Shown here: piece by piece, positions 50,753 through 60,450 of the stretch
Numbering within the stretch: the stretch's first letter is position 1
Layout: every line of letters begins with the position of its first letter
Made by a program: the position numbers and the translations under genes
Notes under the pieces: generated by a model
The model's database searches: none
Seen by the model: only the letters and a program-made list of their open reading frames with translations
What the model was told of the DNA's origin: nothing
Assembly (NCBI RefSeq): GCF_024623785.1
Contig: NZ_JANKBZ010000003.1
Span: 124,001 to 188,000, forward strand
Direction of reading: 5' to 3'
DNA length: 64,000 nt
Source: Archangium lipolyticum
GTDB lineage: Bacteria; Myxococcota; Myxococcia; Myxococcales; Myxococcaceae

Positions 50753-52705
50753 TCATCGCCCGCCCAGCATCTCCGGCAGCTTGTCCACGAGACCGAGGTG
50801 GCCGGCGGCGAACTCCAGCATGCGCCGCTCCTTGCGGTCGATCCGCCCATCCACGAGCGCCATCTCCACGAGGTTGCGCAGGAAGACCTCGGCCTCGGGC
50901 GTGCCGCGCTGGACGAGCCGGGTGAAGAGCTGCGGGCCGGTGTTGAGGGCCATCTCCACGTTGCTCCAGGGGACGCTCCAGCGGCGCGCGCACAGCTCGA
51001 GCAGCTTGCGCTCGGCGGAGTCCACGGTGCCGTCGGCCGACGCGAGCGCGGCCATCATGTAGAGCAGGCGCTGGCGCTCCTGGGGATCGGCGATGACGTC
51101 ATCCACCGGCCCCTGCGCGAGCCCCGGAACCTCGATGGGCTGCCCTCGCTGGGCGGTCCTCCGGGCGGTGACCCTGGCGAAGCGCCGCTGCTCACGGGCA
51201 TCCCAGGACTCGAACGGATCCGCGGAGGCGAGCACCCAGTCCCGCTCGCCGCTGCCGAGCCCGGTGCCGCAGTAGTCGCAGGTGATGGCGGCCGAGTCGG
51301 TGAGGGGTGCGTTGCACTGAGGGCACCGGTTGGTGGACATGCCGTTGTCCGTGTTGGTGCGAGCGCCGTGCTTGCGCAGCAGCGTGAAGACCCAGCGCTG
51401 CGGGACCGTCGGCAGGGCGGGAGGACGCTCGTTGACGGGACCCACGCCCATGCGGGCGCTCCAGCGCACCTCCACATGCGCCTTGTCGAAGCCCTGGGGG
51501 TCCACCTCGAAGCCCCGGGTGATGACCCCGCCCACGGCGCACTCGAGGAACACCTTGCGCCGGCCCTGCCTGGCGAGCGAGCCCAGCTCCTCGTCCAGCC
51601 GGCCGATGGCGTCGGCGCTGGCCACCTTGTGCAGCGCCTGCGTGGTGCCCCGGCTCTGCGCGTCGATCCACTTCCAGAACAGCAGGGAGGTGCGGTCCTC
51701 GAGGATCTCCAGGTTGAGGGCCGGGTCGGCCTCGCGGGCCTCGCGGAGGTTGTCCACCTGGGCGTGGTGGCGCACGTGCTCGATGCCCTGGGTGATCTCC
51801 GAGAGCGTCCAGTCGTAGTTACCGGAGTTCACGATGGCGCCGCAGTACTCGCAACGGTTGGCGGCACCGCCCTTGTACGGAGCGCCGCAGTTGGGGCACT
51901 TGCCCTGGAAGAGATCCTCACCGACGCGCGTCTGGACTCCGGGCTTGCGCACGAAGGACCAGACCTCGGTGAAGGCCTCCAGCGGGGCGCGCTTCGCGGC
52001 GGCGAGGGCCTCGGCCTCTGAGGCGGAGGCGGCCACGTCGGCGTCCCGCATCCGGGCGCGCACGCGCAGGTGCACCGTGTCGAACCACTGGCTCTGGTCC
52101 AGCCCGATGAGCTGCACGTCCAGCACGTGGATGTCGGTGATGGCGTCGCGCACCCCCTGGGCGGCCATGAGCTGGAGCTGGACGTCGAAGCGCTGGTACG
52201 TGGCGTCCGACAGGAACGGCCGCACGGGGGACATGTCCCGCTTGAACCAGGCGTCCTGCAGCTCCAGGAAGAGCTTGCGCGTCTTGTCGAGCAGGACCTG
52301 GGGGTCGAACTGGGGATCCTTGAGACGCAGCGCGTTGACCCAGCCCTGGACGTCCCGGGTGGAGACGGTGGTGCGCTGCTCGGCCTCGCGCTGCTGGAAG
52401 GCCCGCTGCGTGGCGCCCGTGGGGTGGACGTTGCGCCGGTAGAAGAACCAGCCGGCCACGCAGACGCCGATCAACGGCAGCATCACGTAGGGGTACCGGA
52501 TGGTGAGCCGGATCAGCAGCTCGAGGAGCTCGAAAATCAGCCAGAACGGGATGCCGCCGCCCCCTCCGTCGTCATCGGAGGAGGGGGAGCTGTAGTGCTC
52601 ACCCCCCCCACCGCGCGCGAGGGCCGCGAGGGGAACGAGCAGGGCGAGGCCTGGGAGGAGCCAGGGGAGCAGACGGGCGAGGGAGCGTTTCGAGGCGGTG
52701 CACAT
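50753..52705 (-). CDS. Tim44-like membrane protein with two zinc ribbons and a TerB-like domain
   Basis: About 650 aa. A signal-like N-terminus is followed by a Gly/Asp/Ser-rich segment and one membrane helix near residues 70-90. A Tim44-like domain spans about 120-270 (FLSDATYQRFDVQLQLMAAQGVR). Two CxxC..CxxC zinc ribbons follow, CPNCGAPY..CEYCG and CPQCNAPL..CDYCG, separated by a second Tim44-like half. The last 120 residues resemble a TerB-type helical domain (AALASADGTVDSAERKLLEL, then ALVDGRIDRKERRMLE). ATG 52705 was chosen; a TTG four codons upstream is possible. It may assemble or sense membrane proteins; no partner is evident. It diverges from the enoyl-CoA hydratase gene. Confidence 0.78.
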   Translation of the reverse strand: MCTASKRSLARLLPWLLPGLALLVPLAALARGGGGEHYSSPSSDDDGGGGGIPFWLIFELLELLIRLTIRYPYVMLPLIGVCVAGWFFYRRNVHPTGATQRAFQQREAEQRTTVSTRDVQGWVNALRLKDPQFDPQVLLDKTRKLFLELQDAWFKRDMSPVRPFLSDATYQRFDVQLQLMAAQGVRDAITDIHVLDVQLIGLDQSQWFDTVHLRVRARMRDADVAASASEAEALAAAKRAPLEAFTEVWSFVRKPGVQTRVGEDLFQGKCPNCGAPYKGGAANRCEYCGAIVNSGNYDWTLSEITQGIEHVRHHAQVDNLREAREADPALNLEILEDRTSLLFWKWIDAQSRGTTQALHKVASADAIGRLDEELGSLARQGRRKVFLECAVGGVITRGFEVDPQGFDKAHVEVRWSARMGVGPVNERPPALPTVPQRWVFTLLRKHGARTNTDNGMSTNRCPQCNAPLTDSAAITCDYCGTGLGSGERDWVLASADPFESWDAREQRRFARVTARRTAQRGQPIEVPGLAQGPVDDVIADPQERQRLLYMMAALASADGTVDSAERKLLELCARRWSVPWSNVEMALNTGPQLFTRLVQRGTPEAEVFLRNLVEMALVDGRIDRKERRMLEFAAGHLGLVDKLPEMLGGR

Positions 52706-52807
52706 CGCGCTCAAGAGTAATCGTTTCCGCCTTGTCAGGCCCGAGGAGTCGCCGCAGGCTGGGGGCTCGAATGGTGGCCCGGTGTAGGGGCCGGTAAGGG
52801 AGGGTAT

Positions 52808-53584
52808 ATGGCGGAATTCAAGATCGACGCGCGAGGACCCATCGAGATCTGGACCATCGACGGAGAGGGGCGGCGCAACGCCATCAGCCGGGCGATGCTG
52901 AAGGAGCTGGAGGAGATGGTGACGCGGGTGTCGCGCGGTCACGACACGCGGGCGGTGGTGATTACGGGGGCGGGGGACAAGGCGTTCTGCGCGGGGGCGG
53001 ATCTGAAGGAGCGCTCGACGATGAGCGAGCCCGAGGTGCGCGCCTTCCTGGAGGGGCTGCGGCGCACGTTCCGGGCCATCGAGAAGAGCGACTGCGTGTT
53101 CATCGCGGCGGTGAACGGGGCGGCGTTCGGGGGAGGGACGGAGCTGGCGTTGTCGTGCGACCTGCGGGTAGCGGCGCCGGCGGCGGAGCTGGGGCTGACG
53201 GAGGTGAAGCTGGGCATCATCCCCGGGGGTGGAGGGACGCAGCGGTTGACGCGGCTGGTGGGGCCGGGGAGGGCGAAGGATCTGATCCTGACCGGAAGGC
53301 GCGTGAACGCGGCGGAGGCCTTCAGCATCGGGCTGGTGAACCGGCTGGCGCCGGAGGGGCACCTGCTGGACACGGCGTACGCGATGGCGGAGAGCATCGT
53401 GGAGAACGCGCCGATCGCGGTGGCCACGGCCAAGCACGCCATCGACGAGGGCCTGTCGCTGGAGCTGGACGAGGCACTCGCGCTGGAGCTGCGCCAGTAC
53501 GAGAAGGTGCTCGCCACGGAGGACCGGCTGGAGGGCCTCAAGGCCTTCGCCGAGAAGCGCAAGCCCGCCTACAAGGGGCGCTGA
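52808..53584 (+). CDS. Enoyl-CoA hydratase/isomerase
   Basis: A 258-aa crotonase-fold enzyme, probably hydrating trans-2-enoyl-CoA in beta-oxidation or branched-chain catabolism. [13 protein letters not shown] is the start region, the first oxyanion-hole part is [12 protein letters not shown], and [20 protein letters not shown] holds the second oxyanion glycine. [17 protein letters not shown] is typical of true hydratases, with the catalytic Glu at the end of LGLTE; GGG follows. AAGGGAGGG precedes ATG 52808. Its last 13 codons plus stop form part of the 76-bp repeat that recurs at 62841, so this gene marks the left edge of the island. Confidence 0.92.
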   Translation: MAEFKIDARGPIEIWTIDGEGRRNAISRAMLKELEEMVTRVSRGHDTRAVVITGAGDKAFCAGADLKERSTMSEPEVRAFLEGLRRTFRAIEKSDCVFIAAVNGAAFGGGTELALSCDLRVAAPAAELGLTEVKLGIIPGGGGTQRLTRLVGPGRAKDLILTGRRVNAAEAFSIGLVNRLAPEGHLLDTAYAMAESIVENAPIAVATAKHAIDEGLSLELDEALALELRQYEKVLATEDRLEGLKAFAEKRKPAYKGR

Positions 53585-53619
53585 GCAGGGCGGGGGAGAC
53601 AGGTTCAAATCCTGTCTCC
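53544..53619 (+). repeat. 76-bp direct repeat, left copy (candidate attL) with tRNA-T-arm-like hairpin
   Basis: These 76 bp are identical to 62841-62916. They include the last 13 codons and the stop of the enoyl-CoA hydratase gene and then a hairpin: GGAGACAGG (53595-53603) pairs perfectly with CCTGTCTCC (53611-53619) across the loop TTCAAAT, which is a standard tRNA T-psi-C loop. With flanking bases, GGGGGAG and CTCCACC could even pair as an acceptor stem with one mismatch. No D arm or anticodon arm is present, so it is not a full tRNA. T-arm sequences are common integration sites. Confidence 0.85.
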
Positions 53620-53673
53620 ACCACCTAAGTACCTATCGGGCCTTCACCGGCCAGCAACTCTAACTCAGAACTA

Positions 53674-54024
53674 GTGTCTGCTTCCGAGCCTGTCTGGACG
53701 GTGGACTCCATCGTGGTCGTGGACACGGAGGAGGAGCTCATCACGGAGATGAACGTCTCCAACGGTGCGCTCGTGGCCTCCATCGCCTGCGATGAGCCCG
53801 GGACGGCCCGGCGCATCGCCTCCGAGTTGCGCGCCTTCAAGGTGGGCATCAACGCCGTGCGCTCCCGCAGAGACCGGGAGGAGACCTTTGGAGGCATCGG
53901 CCAGTCCTGGCAGGGTTGCTTCGTGGGAGGCACCTACTTGGTGCATGCCGTGACCCAGGGCCCCCCTGGCGAGCGGCTCTTCGGTAACTTCCCCGACTAC
54001 ACCCTGCTGCCGGAGAAGCGTTAG
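53674..54024 (+). pseudogene. Aldehyde dehydrogenase, C-terminal fragment
   Basis: About 110 codons match the end of an NAD-dependent aldehyde dehydrogenase: SIVVVDTEEELI, NGALVASIACDEP, FKVGINAVRSRRDREETFGG and SWQGCFVGGTYLV. The catalytic Cys/Glu region and the cofactor domain, about 400 residues, are missing, and the fragment begins right after the left repeat without a ribosome site. It is therefore a 5'-truncated remnant, probably left by the insertion or by deletion. Confidence 0.75.
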
Positions 54025-54051
54025 GGGCCGGGTCCGGCATCCGCTCAGTCC

Positions 54052-54560
54052 TCGGCTCCGACCGTGTTCTCGATGAGGTGCCACGGTCCGAGCCTGGACA
54101 CGGAGGCTCGGACCGTGCGGCTCCTCGTCCAGGGCGGCTCGAGGGGCTGGGTAGGACACGCCGTCGACGGTCACGCTGCTCCTGGGGCTGGCGAAGGCGC
54201 TGACGTTCGCCCACATCACGGGAAGGGAGGCGCCTCCGGAGTGCTCCCCGGGATTGATGAATCCGCCCAACTCGGGCGTTGGAGGGGAGAAGGCCTCGTA
54301 CGAGAGAACGATTTCCTCACCTTGATGGGAGATGAATCGGAGCCGCATCGTTGGCAAGCCATTGCTCTCGCCCTCCTCGTACTCCATGAGTGGCTGGTAG
54401 AGCGTCCGCCGGTCGGTCAACACCATGGCACGCTCGCGGGCGATCTCCTCATCATTGAAGAAGTCGATCTGAGCTCCATCGTGCTGCGTGATGATCGCCC
54501 GGAGCAGCGGCGGCTGCCCGGTCCGCCGGCTCTCCAGCACTCGACGGGCCGCATTCTTCT
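54052..54560 (-). pseudogene. Fragment of an unrecognised gene
   Basis: A protein-like stretch of about 170 codons on the minus strand, for example AQIDFFNDEEIARERAMVL, RRTLYQPLMEYEEGE, and PVMWANVSAFASPRSSVTVD. It has no obvious start or natural end: downstream it runs into DNA antisense to the dehydrogenase fragment. I do not recognise the family; the sequence looks like the front half of a myxobacterial hypothetical protein with a beta-rich fold. It is probably dead. Confidence 0.5.
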
Positions 54561-54679
54561 TAAGGTCGTTGCGTGGAGCCCTCTTTCTCCACCCGCCCCC
54601 TGTGAACACCATTACTCGGGGGGTGCATGATGCCTTTCGCGGACCACAGCAGGCCTGATCTCATGGTCTTCACTAGATC

Positions 54680-54791
54680 TAGCCAGCGGACCTCCCCGGA
54701 TCTGAACTCCGGGGTGAAACTCCGCCTATTCCTACGCTCTATGGACACTATCTCCCGTGATTATTGGGTGTGTCCACAAAACCTGGGCAGG
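54680..54791 (-). mobile_element. IS3-family remnant (orfA start and left end)
   Basis: On the minus strand from 54748, MSIERRNRRSFTPEFRSGEV is the typical start of an IS3-type OrfA transposase (helix-turn-helix domain); after about 22 codons the match stops. Just upstream, around 54770-54791, TGTCCACAAAACCTGGGCAG resembles an IS3-family terminal repeat. The rest of the element, including the DDE transposase, is gone. Confidence 0.6.
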
Positions 54792-55051
54792 CTCAGTCAC
54801 GTTCGTGCCGCCGCAATGTAGGGCTCGGTGGGGCCCCCACGCCCGTGGCTGCCCGGCTGTTTCATCTGCTCTATGCGTCGAAGCTTCCATTCAGTCGAGG
54901 TCCTGGGTGGTGCTGTTCTGTGGCTCCTCCTGGCGCTTGAGCAGGTGGCAGGACGGGCGCTGGGCGCATGCCGTCACATTCTTGGGATGTGCCACTCAAC
55001 TGTTGTGTGGGTAGCACTGTCCGCCAGCGCATCCACGAAAGGAGGTACCTC
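54792..55051 (+). other. Gap upstream of the STAND operon
   Basis: About 260 bp between the IS remnant and the 145-aa gene. I see no supported gene. The promoter of the STAND unit should be here. The DNA ends with AAAGGAGGT, an almost perfect ribosome site, before ATG 55052. Confidence 0.5.
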
Positions 55052-55489
55052 ATGGGGACGGAGAGTGAGAAGGCACCGAAGGAGCACGCGGACATCCCGG
55101 ACGCCATCAACACGGTTGCGACTAGGCTTAAGTCCCAGCCGCTGCTCCTGGCCTTGGGCGTCATCCTGGTGCTCGCAATCGTGGCCACATCCGTCTTGGA
55201 GGCGCTGCAGCCGCTCTTGCCGGCCGCTGTCGTCGTTTTTGCCCTGGCGCTCGTCGCGTGGGGATTGGGCGAAGTCCTCCAGCACCGAGGGGAGTCGCGA
55301 AGGGCCGGGGGGCGGGACGTGCGGCTCGATGCTGCACGTATCCGGAAGGGCGCTACTGTGTCGGGCGTGGATGAGCGGACGCGTACTGCCCGGACGACGT
55401 CTCGGGACAGGGTCCGCCTCAAGGCCCGCGATGTAGGCGGCGAGGTGACGGGCATCCGCATTGAGGGCAGCGAGCCGCAGGAGCGCTGA
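55052..55489 (+). CDS. Small two-helix membrane protein coupled to the STAND NTPase
   Basis: A 145-aa protein without known family. After a charged 30-residue start come two closely spaced membrane helices (about residues 31-50, LLLALGVILVLAIVATSVLE, and 56-75), then a soluble tail of 70 residues rich in Arg, Asp and Gly (VRLKARDVGGEVTGIRIEG). AAAGGAGGT lies just before the ATG. Its TGA overlaps the ATG of the 1406-aa NTPase gene, so the two are made together. STAND defence proteins need an effector; the NTPase has none at its N-terminus, so this membrane protein could be the effector that permeabilises the membrane. That is inference. Confidence 0.65.
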   Translation: MGTESEKAPKEHADIPDAINTVATRLKSQPLLLALGVILVLAIVATSVLEALQPLLPAAVVVFALALVAWGLGEVLQHRGESRRAGGRDVRLDAARIRKGATVSGVDERTRTARTTSRDRVRLKARDVGGEVTGIRIEGSEPQER

Positions 55490-58400
55490 TGATGCTAGCA
55501 GCCGCGCCGGGGGCGCTTGACTTCCGAGCTGTGCTAGACTGGGCGACGGAGAGCTACGTGCCCCGTCCGCTGCTGGAGCAGGAGGTTCGCCAGCGACTCC
55601 AGAGGACTGATTGCCCCTGCCAGTTGATTGTTGGGGAGCTGGGATGTGGGAAGACCTCGCTGGCCTCTCACTTCATCCAGCGCGAGGGCTACTTGCACCA
55701 CTTCCTGCGGGTGGGGCACACGGAGTCATCTCTCTGGGGGGATCCCTACGCATTCCTTACCTCGCTGGGGTTCCAGCTCAAGGCTGCCTTCGGAAGTGGG
55801 CTCTTTCCCGAGGTCATGGCTATGAGCGTCCGGGGCAGCGTCCATAACGTTGGGAAGACGGGGCGCGTGGTGGGGATCGATGTCGAGCGCTACGTCACCG
55901 TGCCCTGGCGGCGGGAGGAGCTAAATCTCCACGTGGACCTTGAGGCGCGCTGGGTCGAGGGCAAGGCGATAGGCATCCGCATCGGGGAACTCGTCGAAGA
56001 ATACCGCCACATTCCGCTGCTGACCTTCCGGCAGATGGCGTGGTTCGAGCCCTTGCGTCGCCTTCGTGAGTTGGCTCCAGGCCAGCGCGTTGTCGTCTGG
56101 ATTGATGGCCTCGACGAGGACACGTCACTGCCTGGGCCTGGCCAGGGCTGCTTCGAGCAGCGCATCGTCGACATCCTCCCGCTGGGCTCCGAGCTCGCGG
56201 AGCTGGGCAACGCGCTCCTGGTGGTGACGTCCCGCCGAGGGCCACATCTCGACCGCTTCCTGCGGGATGGGGCTCCAGTGCTGGAGATGGACGCGCCGGA
56301 GTACAGGGGGGACACGGCGCAGGCGATTGCGGAGTTCGTCGAGCAGGGGTTGGCCTCTGCGGATGTGGTCCGGGAGTTGGAATCCCTTGACTGGCCTCCA
56401 GCGACACTGCGCCGGGAACTGCATGAGCGCAGCGAGCAGAACTTTCTGTATGTGCGCCAGTTCTTCGAGTCCCTGCGCGCAGGCCACGGAGCGCTGCTGC
56501 GCGCGGGAGGGCTTCCCAGTGGCCTGGGGAGCATCTACGAGCGCATCCTCGGTGGACTTGCCCGGAGGCAGGGGGACCGTTATGGGGAGTTCTTCCAGCC
56601 TGTGCTTGAGGTCCTTGCTGTGGCCTACGACGCGCTGGGTGGCCAGCAACTCGTGCGCCTCACCGGACTCTCACCCAACCGCGTCGCCGAAGTGATTGCC
56701 GAGCTCAAGCCCTTTCTCGATACGCACGAGCACGAGCAGGAATCGCTCTATACGTTTCATCACAAATCTCTGCGGGACTTCCTCACCTGCGAAGAGACGC
56801 GCGAGGAGGTGTGGCACGTCGACCCAGCCCGTGCTCATGCACGCGTGGCGGAGCGCTGCTTCAGCGGCGGAGAGGTGGGCCTCGACGACTACGGGCTTCG
56901 ATTCGGCACGTCGCATCTGGCGCAGGGCGGGTGGCCGGAGCAGCTTCAGCTCATGCGGCTCATCGGCAGCCGCTGGCGAAAGACGTGCCGGGAGCACTTC
57001 GGCTCCAACCGTGCCTTCCTGCGAGACCTGGAGGCTGCGGCCGGATGCGCGCGGAAGCTGCCCTTCGCGGAGGCAATCCGGGAGATCTGCCGATTCGGGC
57101 TGATGGGCGCCTTGGTGGAGAACGCGGAGCGCCAGAATTCCCCCCTGGCGCTGGAGGTCATGCTGAAGCTCCACCAGACGGAGCGGGCCCTGGAGTACAT
57201 GCCTGTCCGCGCCCGTGGGACTGCTGGTTCCACCTGGCGCGCGTCCGTCCTGCGGGGCCTCGCGAGTATTGGTGCGCCAGGGCAGAAGCTCTTCGAGCAG
57301 CTATTGCAGGAGGGCATCGAGCAAGTGAGTCGCGACCTCGACACACTGGCCGTTAACAGCTCCCGGCTCCTGGAGGCTTGTGCGCCAACCCATGCCCCTT
57401 TCATGGCCGACATTCTGGAGAGGGTCGCCCGGAGTCTTCTCCGCGCCCCCATTCCCATGGACGCCCCGCCACCGGCTGGTATCTATGTAGAGGGCGCCCG
57501 GCTCTGGAGTACCATCGATCCGAAGATGGCGGATCTCTGGTTCCGAGGGGCGCTCGCCCTCATCTATGACCACGGTTCTGGACTCCATCCATTCTCGTAC
57601 TGGATTCTGGGTGTCCTACTTCGCTACTGGTCGGAAATCGACCCGGCCGCAGCTGCCGAGGCCATGCAGACCCGGCAGGTGCCGCTGGATCCGTACGTCA
57701 TCTCTGGGTTGCTGGCCGTGGGCGCCGCGCAGGGGAAGGACCGGCTCGTTTGGCATCTGCTCCAGGTGCTTCACTGGCTGAATGCCGCGCCGACCAGCGT
57801 TGAGGAACTCAAGGAGACTAATTACATCAGGCGGGGGCGGTATCGAATTGCCATCATAGCGGCCCGGCACCTGAACTTGTTGGGCTTCCACGAGACTGCT
57901 TCCAGGCTGGTTGAGCGCACGCTAGAGCGCGTGACGCAGGCTCGAGCCCGGTTTGGTCGCGAGAACACGGAGGAGCTGGACATCCTGCTCGAGACAGCGG
58001 AGATCGATTACCAGATTGACCCCGCGCGGGCCCAGCGGACCCTTGAGCAGGTCTGGGAAGTTCTGGCGATGCACCGAGAGCCGCCATATGACTTCGTGGA
58101 TCTTGAAGACAGTGATGACTTCAGGGCGGGGCTGCCTACGCTGGTGCGCCTGCAGCTCGAGACGGATGCAGACCTGCTTGAGCCCTATGTCGAATCGCTG
58201 ACAGACAGGGAGCTGAAATCGAAGGTTTCGGTGGAGGCCGCCAGGCAACTCGCGGTGAGCGCTCCAGGGCGGGCCCGAGACTATCTCGAAGCGGCCCTAA
58301 GCCTTTCCGAGCGTCCCACCATATCCTTCTGGTGCTGGGGCACGCTCATGCTCGAACTGGTCCACGCGGGGGGACTCGACGATCGGAGACGCAACGCGGC

Positions 58401-59709
58401 GTTCCTCAAGCAGCGGGGGCTGGACAAGGACAGCCTCGTGTGCTGGCGGCTGGGGATACTTGGGGAGCTGAATGCGCGCGTGCCCTCCCAAGCGTGGGAA
58501 TGGCTTACGGAAACGCTCCAACTCTGGGACAGCCAGGACATCGACTTCGTGCAGAACCTCCCGGCCGCACTCCCGAACTGGCCGGAGCAGATCGTCCGGC
58601 GACTTCCAGATGTGCTCGACTCGGTGCGGGGGCCCGTCCAGCGGCGGTTCCTCCAGGCAGCGCTGGCCCGGTGCCTTCATAGCATAGACCCTGCGAGGAG
58701 CGCACAGTGGCTCGACTCGGCAGCTACGAGTCCGGAGGGCATCGGGAGCGCCCCTCTGTTTGAGCCGGTCCAACTCGCCTTCGTCGCCGGTCAGGCGTGG
58801 AATATTGACGCGTTGAGGGCCTCGGAAATTTGGAAGAGAGCTGTTGCCCTGCTCGACAAAACCTGGCCGTCCGGTTCCATGCCGCACCAGAATTGTCAGA
58901 TTAACATGCTTGAGAATTTGCGACAGGGGAGCCCAAGGGCATCGCTCTCGGAGTTGGTCCGTTTCGCGACATCACCGGAGGGCAATGGCTGGGAGGAATG
59001 GAAACGCACGGTGGTCGTCGCAGGAGTCGGGGTTTCCGAATACCGCCTCGCCGGGCTGTTTGGGGGGCAGTTCCCCCTTGCTCTGACGCTGCTGGAACTG
59101 AGCTCGCGTTCCGAGGAGGAGTTGAGTGTCCCGTTCATCGAGTCGCTCCCACCCGCTGTGCAGAGCCTGTTCTGGTCGCGCTTCGCACCGATCGCGGGCG
59201 GATATCCCCTGCCGCGCAAGCTCGTTTGGTGCCGGAAGGCAGTGGAGCAGGCTTGGCTGATTCCGCTCCATGGCTTGAGGTGCCTGCTCCTGGCGGATGC
59301 CGCAGTGGCCTACCTTCAGCTCGGCGCGAAGCAGCGGGCCCGGGAACTTGCGCTCAGCGTGGAGCGGGAGATTCTGACCAGCGAACGGTTCGTGGGGTCC
59401 TCCTTGTTGGAACTCCAACCCCTGGCCGGGTACGCGTATGCGCTGGGCCGGGTGCTGCGAGTATCCATTGCTTGTAGAGAGACGCAGAGGGCTCTTGCGA
59501 CGCTCTGGAATTCGCGAGTGCTGGGCCCTGACGGCTTTCTTCTGGTGGTGGCGAGCCTTCCCGCGACACTCCGAGAACATCACCGCATCGACTTCGACTC
59601 CTGGGTGTCTGTCGTGGACGAGGCAATCCATGTGTACGCAGACGTCGACTCCACCGTCGCAGCCTGGACCGGGCTCTCCTCCTCCAGCCCCGGCTCCGCC
59701 CCCGCTTGA
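55489..59709 (+). CDS. STAND-type NTPase with long helical C-terminus, candidate defence sensor
   Basis: A 1406-aa cytoplasmic protein. Walker A is GELGCGKTS at residues 49-57, Walker B is [11 protein letters not shown] with D206 and D209/E210, and a TSRR stretch at 247-250 supplies a sensor arginine, together a STAND/NACHT-like ATPase. [10 protein letters not shown] near 422 is the winged-helix signature of that class. Between Walker A and B is an insert (about 115-170) containing [17 protein letters not shown], similar in style to the tail of the 145-aa partner. The last 900 or so residues look like an alpha-helical solenoid without catalytic motifs, suited to ligand sensing. Codons are visibly less GC-biased than in neighbouring genes, supporting acquisition. 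Role in anti-phage defence is inferred, not shown. Confidence 0.8.
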   Translation: MMLAAAPGALDFRAVLDWATESYVPRPLLEQEVRQRLQRTDCPCQLIVGELGCGKTSLASHFIQREGYLHHFLRVGHTESSLWGDPYAFLTSLGFQLKAAFGSGLFPEVMAMSVRGSVHNVGKTGRVVGIDVERYVTVPWRREELNLHVDLEARWVEGKAIGIRIGELVEEYRHIPLLTFRQMAWFEPLRRLRELAPGQRVVVWIDGLDEDTSLPGPGQGCFEQRIVDILPLGSELAELGNALLVVTSRRGPHLDRFLRDGAPVLEMDAPEYRGDTAQAIAEFVEQGLASADVVRELESLDWPPATLRRELHERSEQNFLYVRQFFESLRAGHGALLRAGGLPSGLGSIYERILGGLARRQGDRYGEFFQPVLEVLAVAYDALGGQQLVRLTGLSPNRVAEVIAELKPFLDTHEHEQESLYTFHHKSLRDFLTCEETREEVWHVDPARAHARVAERCFSGGEVGLDDYGLRFGTSHLAQGGWPEQLQLMRLIGSRWRKTCREHFGSNRAFLRDLEAAAGCARKLPFAEAIREICRFGLMGALVENAERQNSPLALEVMLKLHQTERALEYMPVRARGTAGSTWRASVLRGLASIGAPGQKLFEQLLQEGIEQVSRDLDTLAVNSSRLLEACAPTHAPFMADILERVARSLLRAPIPMDAPPPAGIYVEGARLWSTIDPKMADLWFRGALALIYDHGSGLHPFSYWILGVLLRYWSEIDPAAAAEAMQTRQVPLDPYVISGLLAVGAAQGKDRLVWHLLQVLHWLNAAPTSVEELKETNYIRRGRYRIAIIAARHLNLLGFHETASRLVERTLERVTQARARFGRENTEELDILLETAEIDYQIDPARAQRTLEQVWEVLAMHREPPYDFVDLEDSDDFRAGLPTLVRLQLETDADLLEPYVESLTDRELKSKVSVEAARQLAVSAPGRARDYLEAALSLSERPTISFWCWGTLMLELVHAGGLDDRRRNAAFLKQRGLDKDSLVCWRLGILGELNARVPSQAWEWLTETLQLWDSQDIDFVQNLPAALPNWPEQIVRRLPDVLDSVRGPVQRRFLQAALARCLHSIDPARSAQWLDSAATSPEGIGSAPLFEPVQLAFVAGQAWNIDALRASEIWKRAVALLDKTWPSGSMPHQNCQINMLENLRQGSPRASLSELVRFATSPEGNGWEEWKRTVVVAGVGVSEYRLAGLFGGQFPLALTLLELSSRSEEELSVPFIESLPPAVQSLFWSRFAPIAGGYPLPRKLVWCRKAVEQAWLIPLHGLRCLLLADAAVAYLQLGAKQRARELALSVEREILTSERFVGSSLLELQPLAGYAYALGRVLRVSIACRETQRALATLWNSRVLGPDGFLLVVASLPATLREHHRIDFDSWVSVVDEAIHVYADVDSTVAAWTGLSSSSPGSAPA

Positions 59710-59726
59710 GGGCGCAGTTGCGCGCC

Positions 59727-59906
59727 TGACGCGTGCTCCCACACGTCGATGGTCAGCAGGGCCTTCTGTCCGTGCTTGAGCAGCAGATCCGCGTTGCTCG
59801 CGTACGCGGCGTGGTGCTTGCCGTGGTGGAACTCGAGCGTCTCCGCGCTGATGTGGGGGGCGAGAGCGTCCTTCTTGTAGGGCGGGTCGGGCAGCGTGAA
59901 CGGCAC
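59727..59906 (-). pseudogene. Iron superoxide dismutase remnant with internal deletion
   Basis: From GTG 59906 the frame reads [19 protein letters not shown] and then [10 protein letters not shown], the exact start of Fe/Mn superoxide dismutases including the first metal His. It jumps in frame to [10 protein letters not shown], which is the metal-binding DVWEHA motif normally about 115 residues later, and then loses similarity. So a central block and the C-terminus are missing. A good GAAAGGAC ribosome site remains upstream. It cannot be active. Confidence 0.85.
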
Positions 59907-59947
59907 GGGATATGTCCTTTCGTCGTGGGGGTGATGGGAGGGTGTTC

Positions 59948-60424
59948 CTACAGCGTCGTGACGGCTCGATACGCTCGGTTCCAATAGAGGAGGGGTTCCC
60001 GCTCCTCCTCGCGGCGAACGCCGACCACCCGCCCGATGAGCAGGAGGTGGTCTCCATGGCGGTGCAGGTCGAGCAATGTGCATGAGAAGCCCGCTAGGCA
60101 ATCTCGAACGAAAGCGTCATCGTCGAACGCGGCGTCCTCGGCCTCCCCCTTCGAGCACCGCACCGCGATGTCTCGCTGGGTGGAGGAGAGGACGCTCACG
60201 GTGAATCGCCCGGCCACCTGCACCCGCTTCAGGGTACGAGAGCGTTCCGAGAGGGCGACCAGTACGAGCGGTGGCTCCAACGAGAGCGAGCTGAAGGAAC
60301 TCACCGTCGTCGCCCCAAGCCCCTGCGCGTCGCGGACCGAGACGACCGCCACGCCACTCGCCCACCGTGCCAGCGCTTCCCGAAAATCGGGAACGCTCAT
60401 TCCTTCTGGAGTGCTCTGGGTCAT
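59948..60424 (-). CDS. Flavin reductase-like FMN-binding protein
   Basis: A 158-aa protein with the split-barrel fold of the flavin reductase family (HpaC/RutF type), which uses NAD(P)H to reduce flavin for a partner monooxygenase. [16 protein letters not shown] is the first helix-strand, [20 protein letters not shown] follows, and [13 protein letters not shown] carries the GDH motif that contacts NADH and flavin. No partner monooxygenase is encoded next to it. Adjacent palindromes upstream of the start suggest specific control. An ATG eight codons downstream is a possible alternative start. Confidence 0.88.
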   Translation of the reverse strand: MTQSTPEGMSVPDFREALARWASGVAVVSVRDAQGLGATTVSSFSSLSLEPPLVLVALSERSRTLKRVQVAGRFTVSVLSSTQRDIAVRCSKGEAEDAAFDDDAFVRDCLAGFSCTLLDLHRHGDHLLLIGRVVGVRREEEREPLLYWNRAYRAVTTL

Positions 60425-60450
60425 GCCCCCGCTCTACCAGCGCACGACCC

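Noticed and set aside
53585..53628. Complete tRNA gene
   Set aside because: Only a T-arm and part of an acceptor stem can be formed; no D or anticodon arm is present, and upstream DNA is hydratase coding sequence.
54828..55436. 202-codon frame overlapping the 145-aa gene
   Set aside because: It is out of frame with the two-helix protein, which has the perfect ribosome site and the overlap with the NTPase; the alternative is Ser/Arg/Trp-rich noise.
55489..59709. KAP-type P-loop ATPase
   Set aside because: KAP proteins have membrane helices inserted in the ATPase domain; none is seen here, and the winged-helix motif fits STAND/NACHT.
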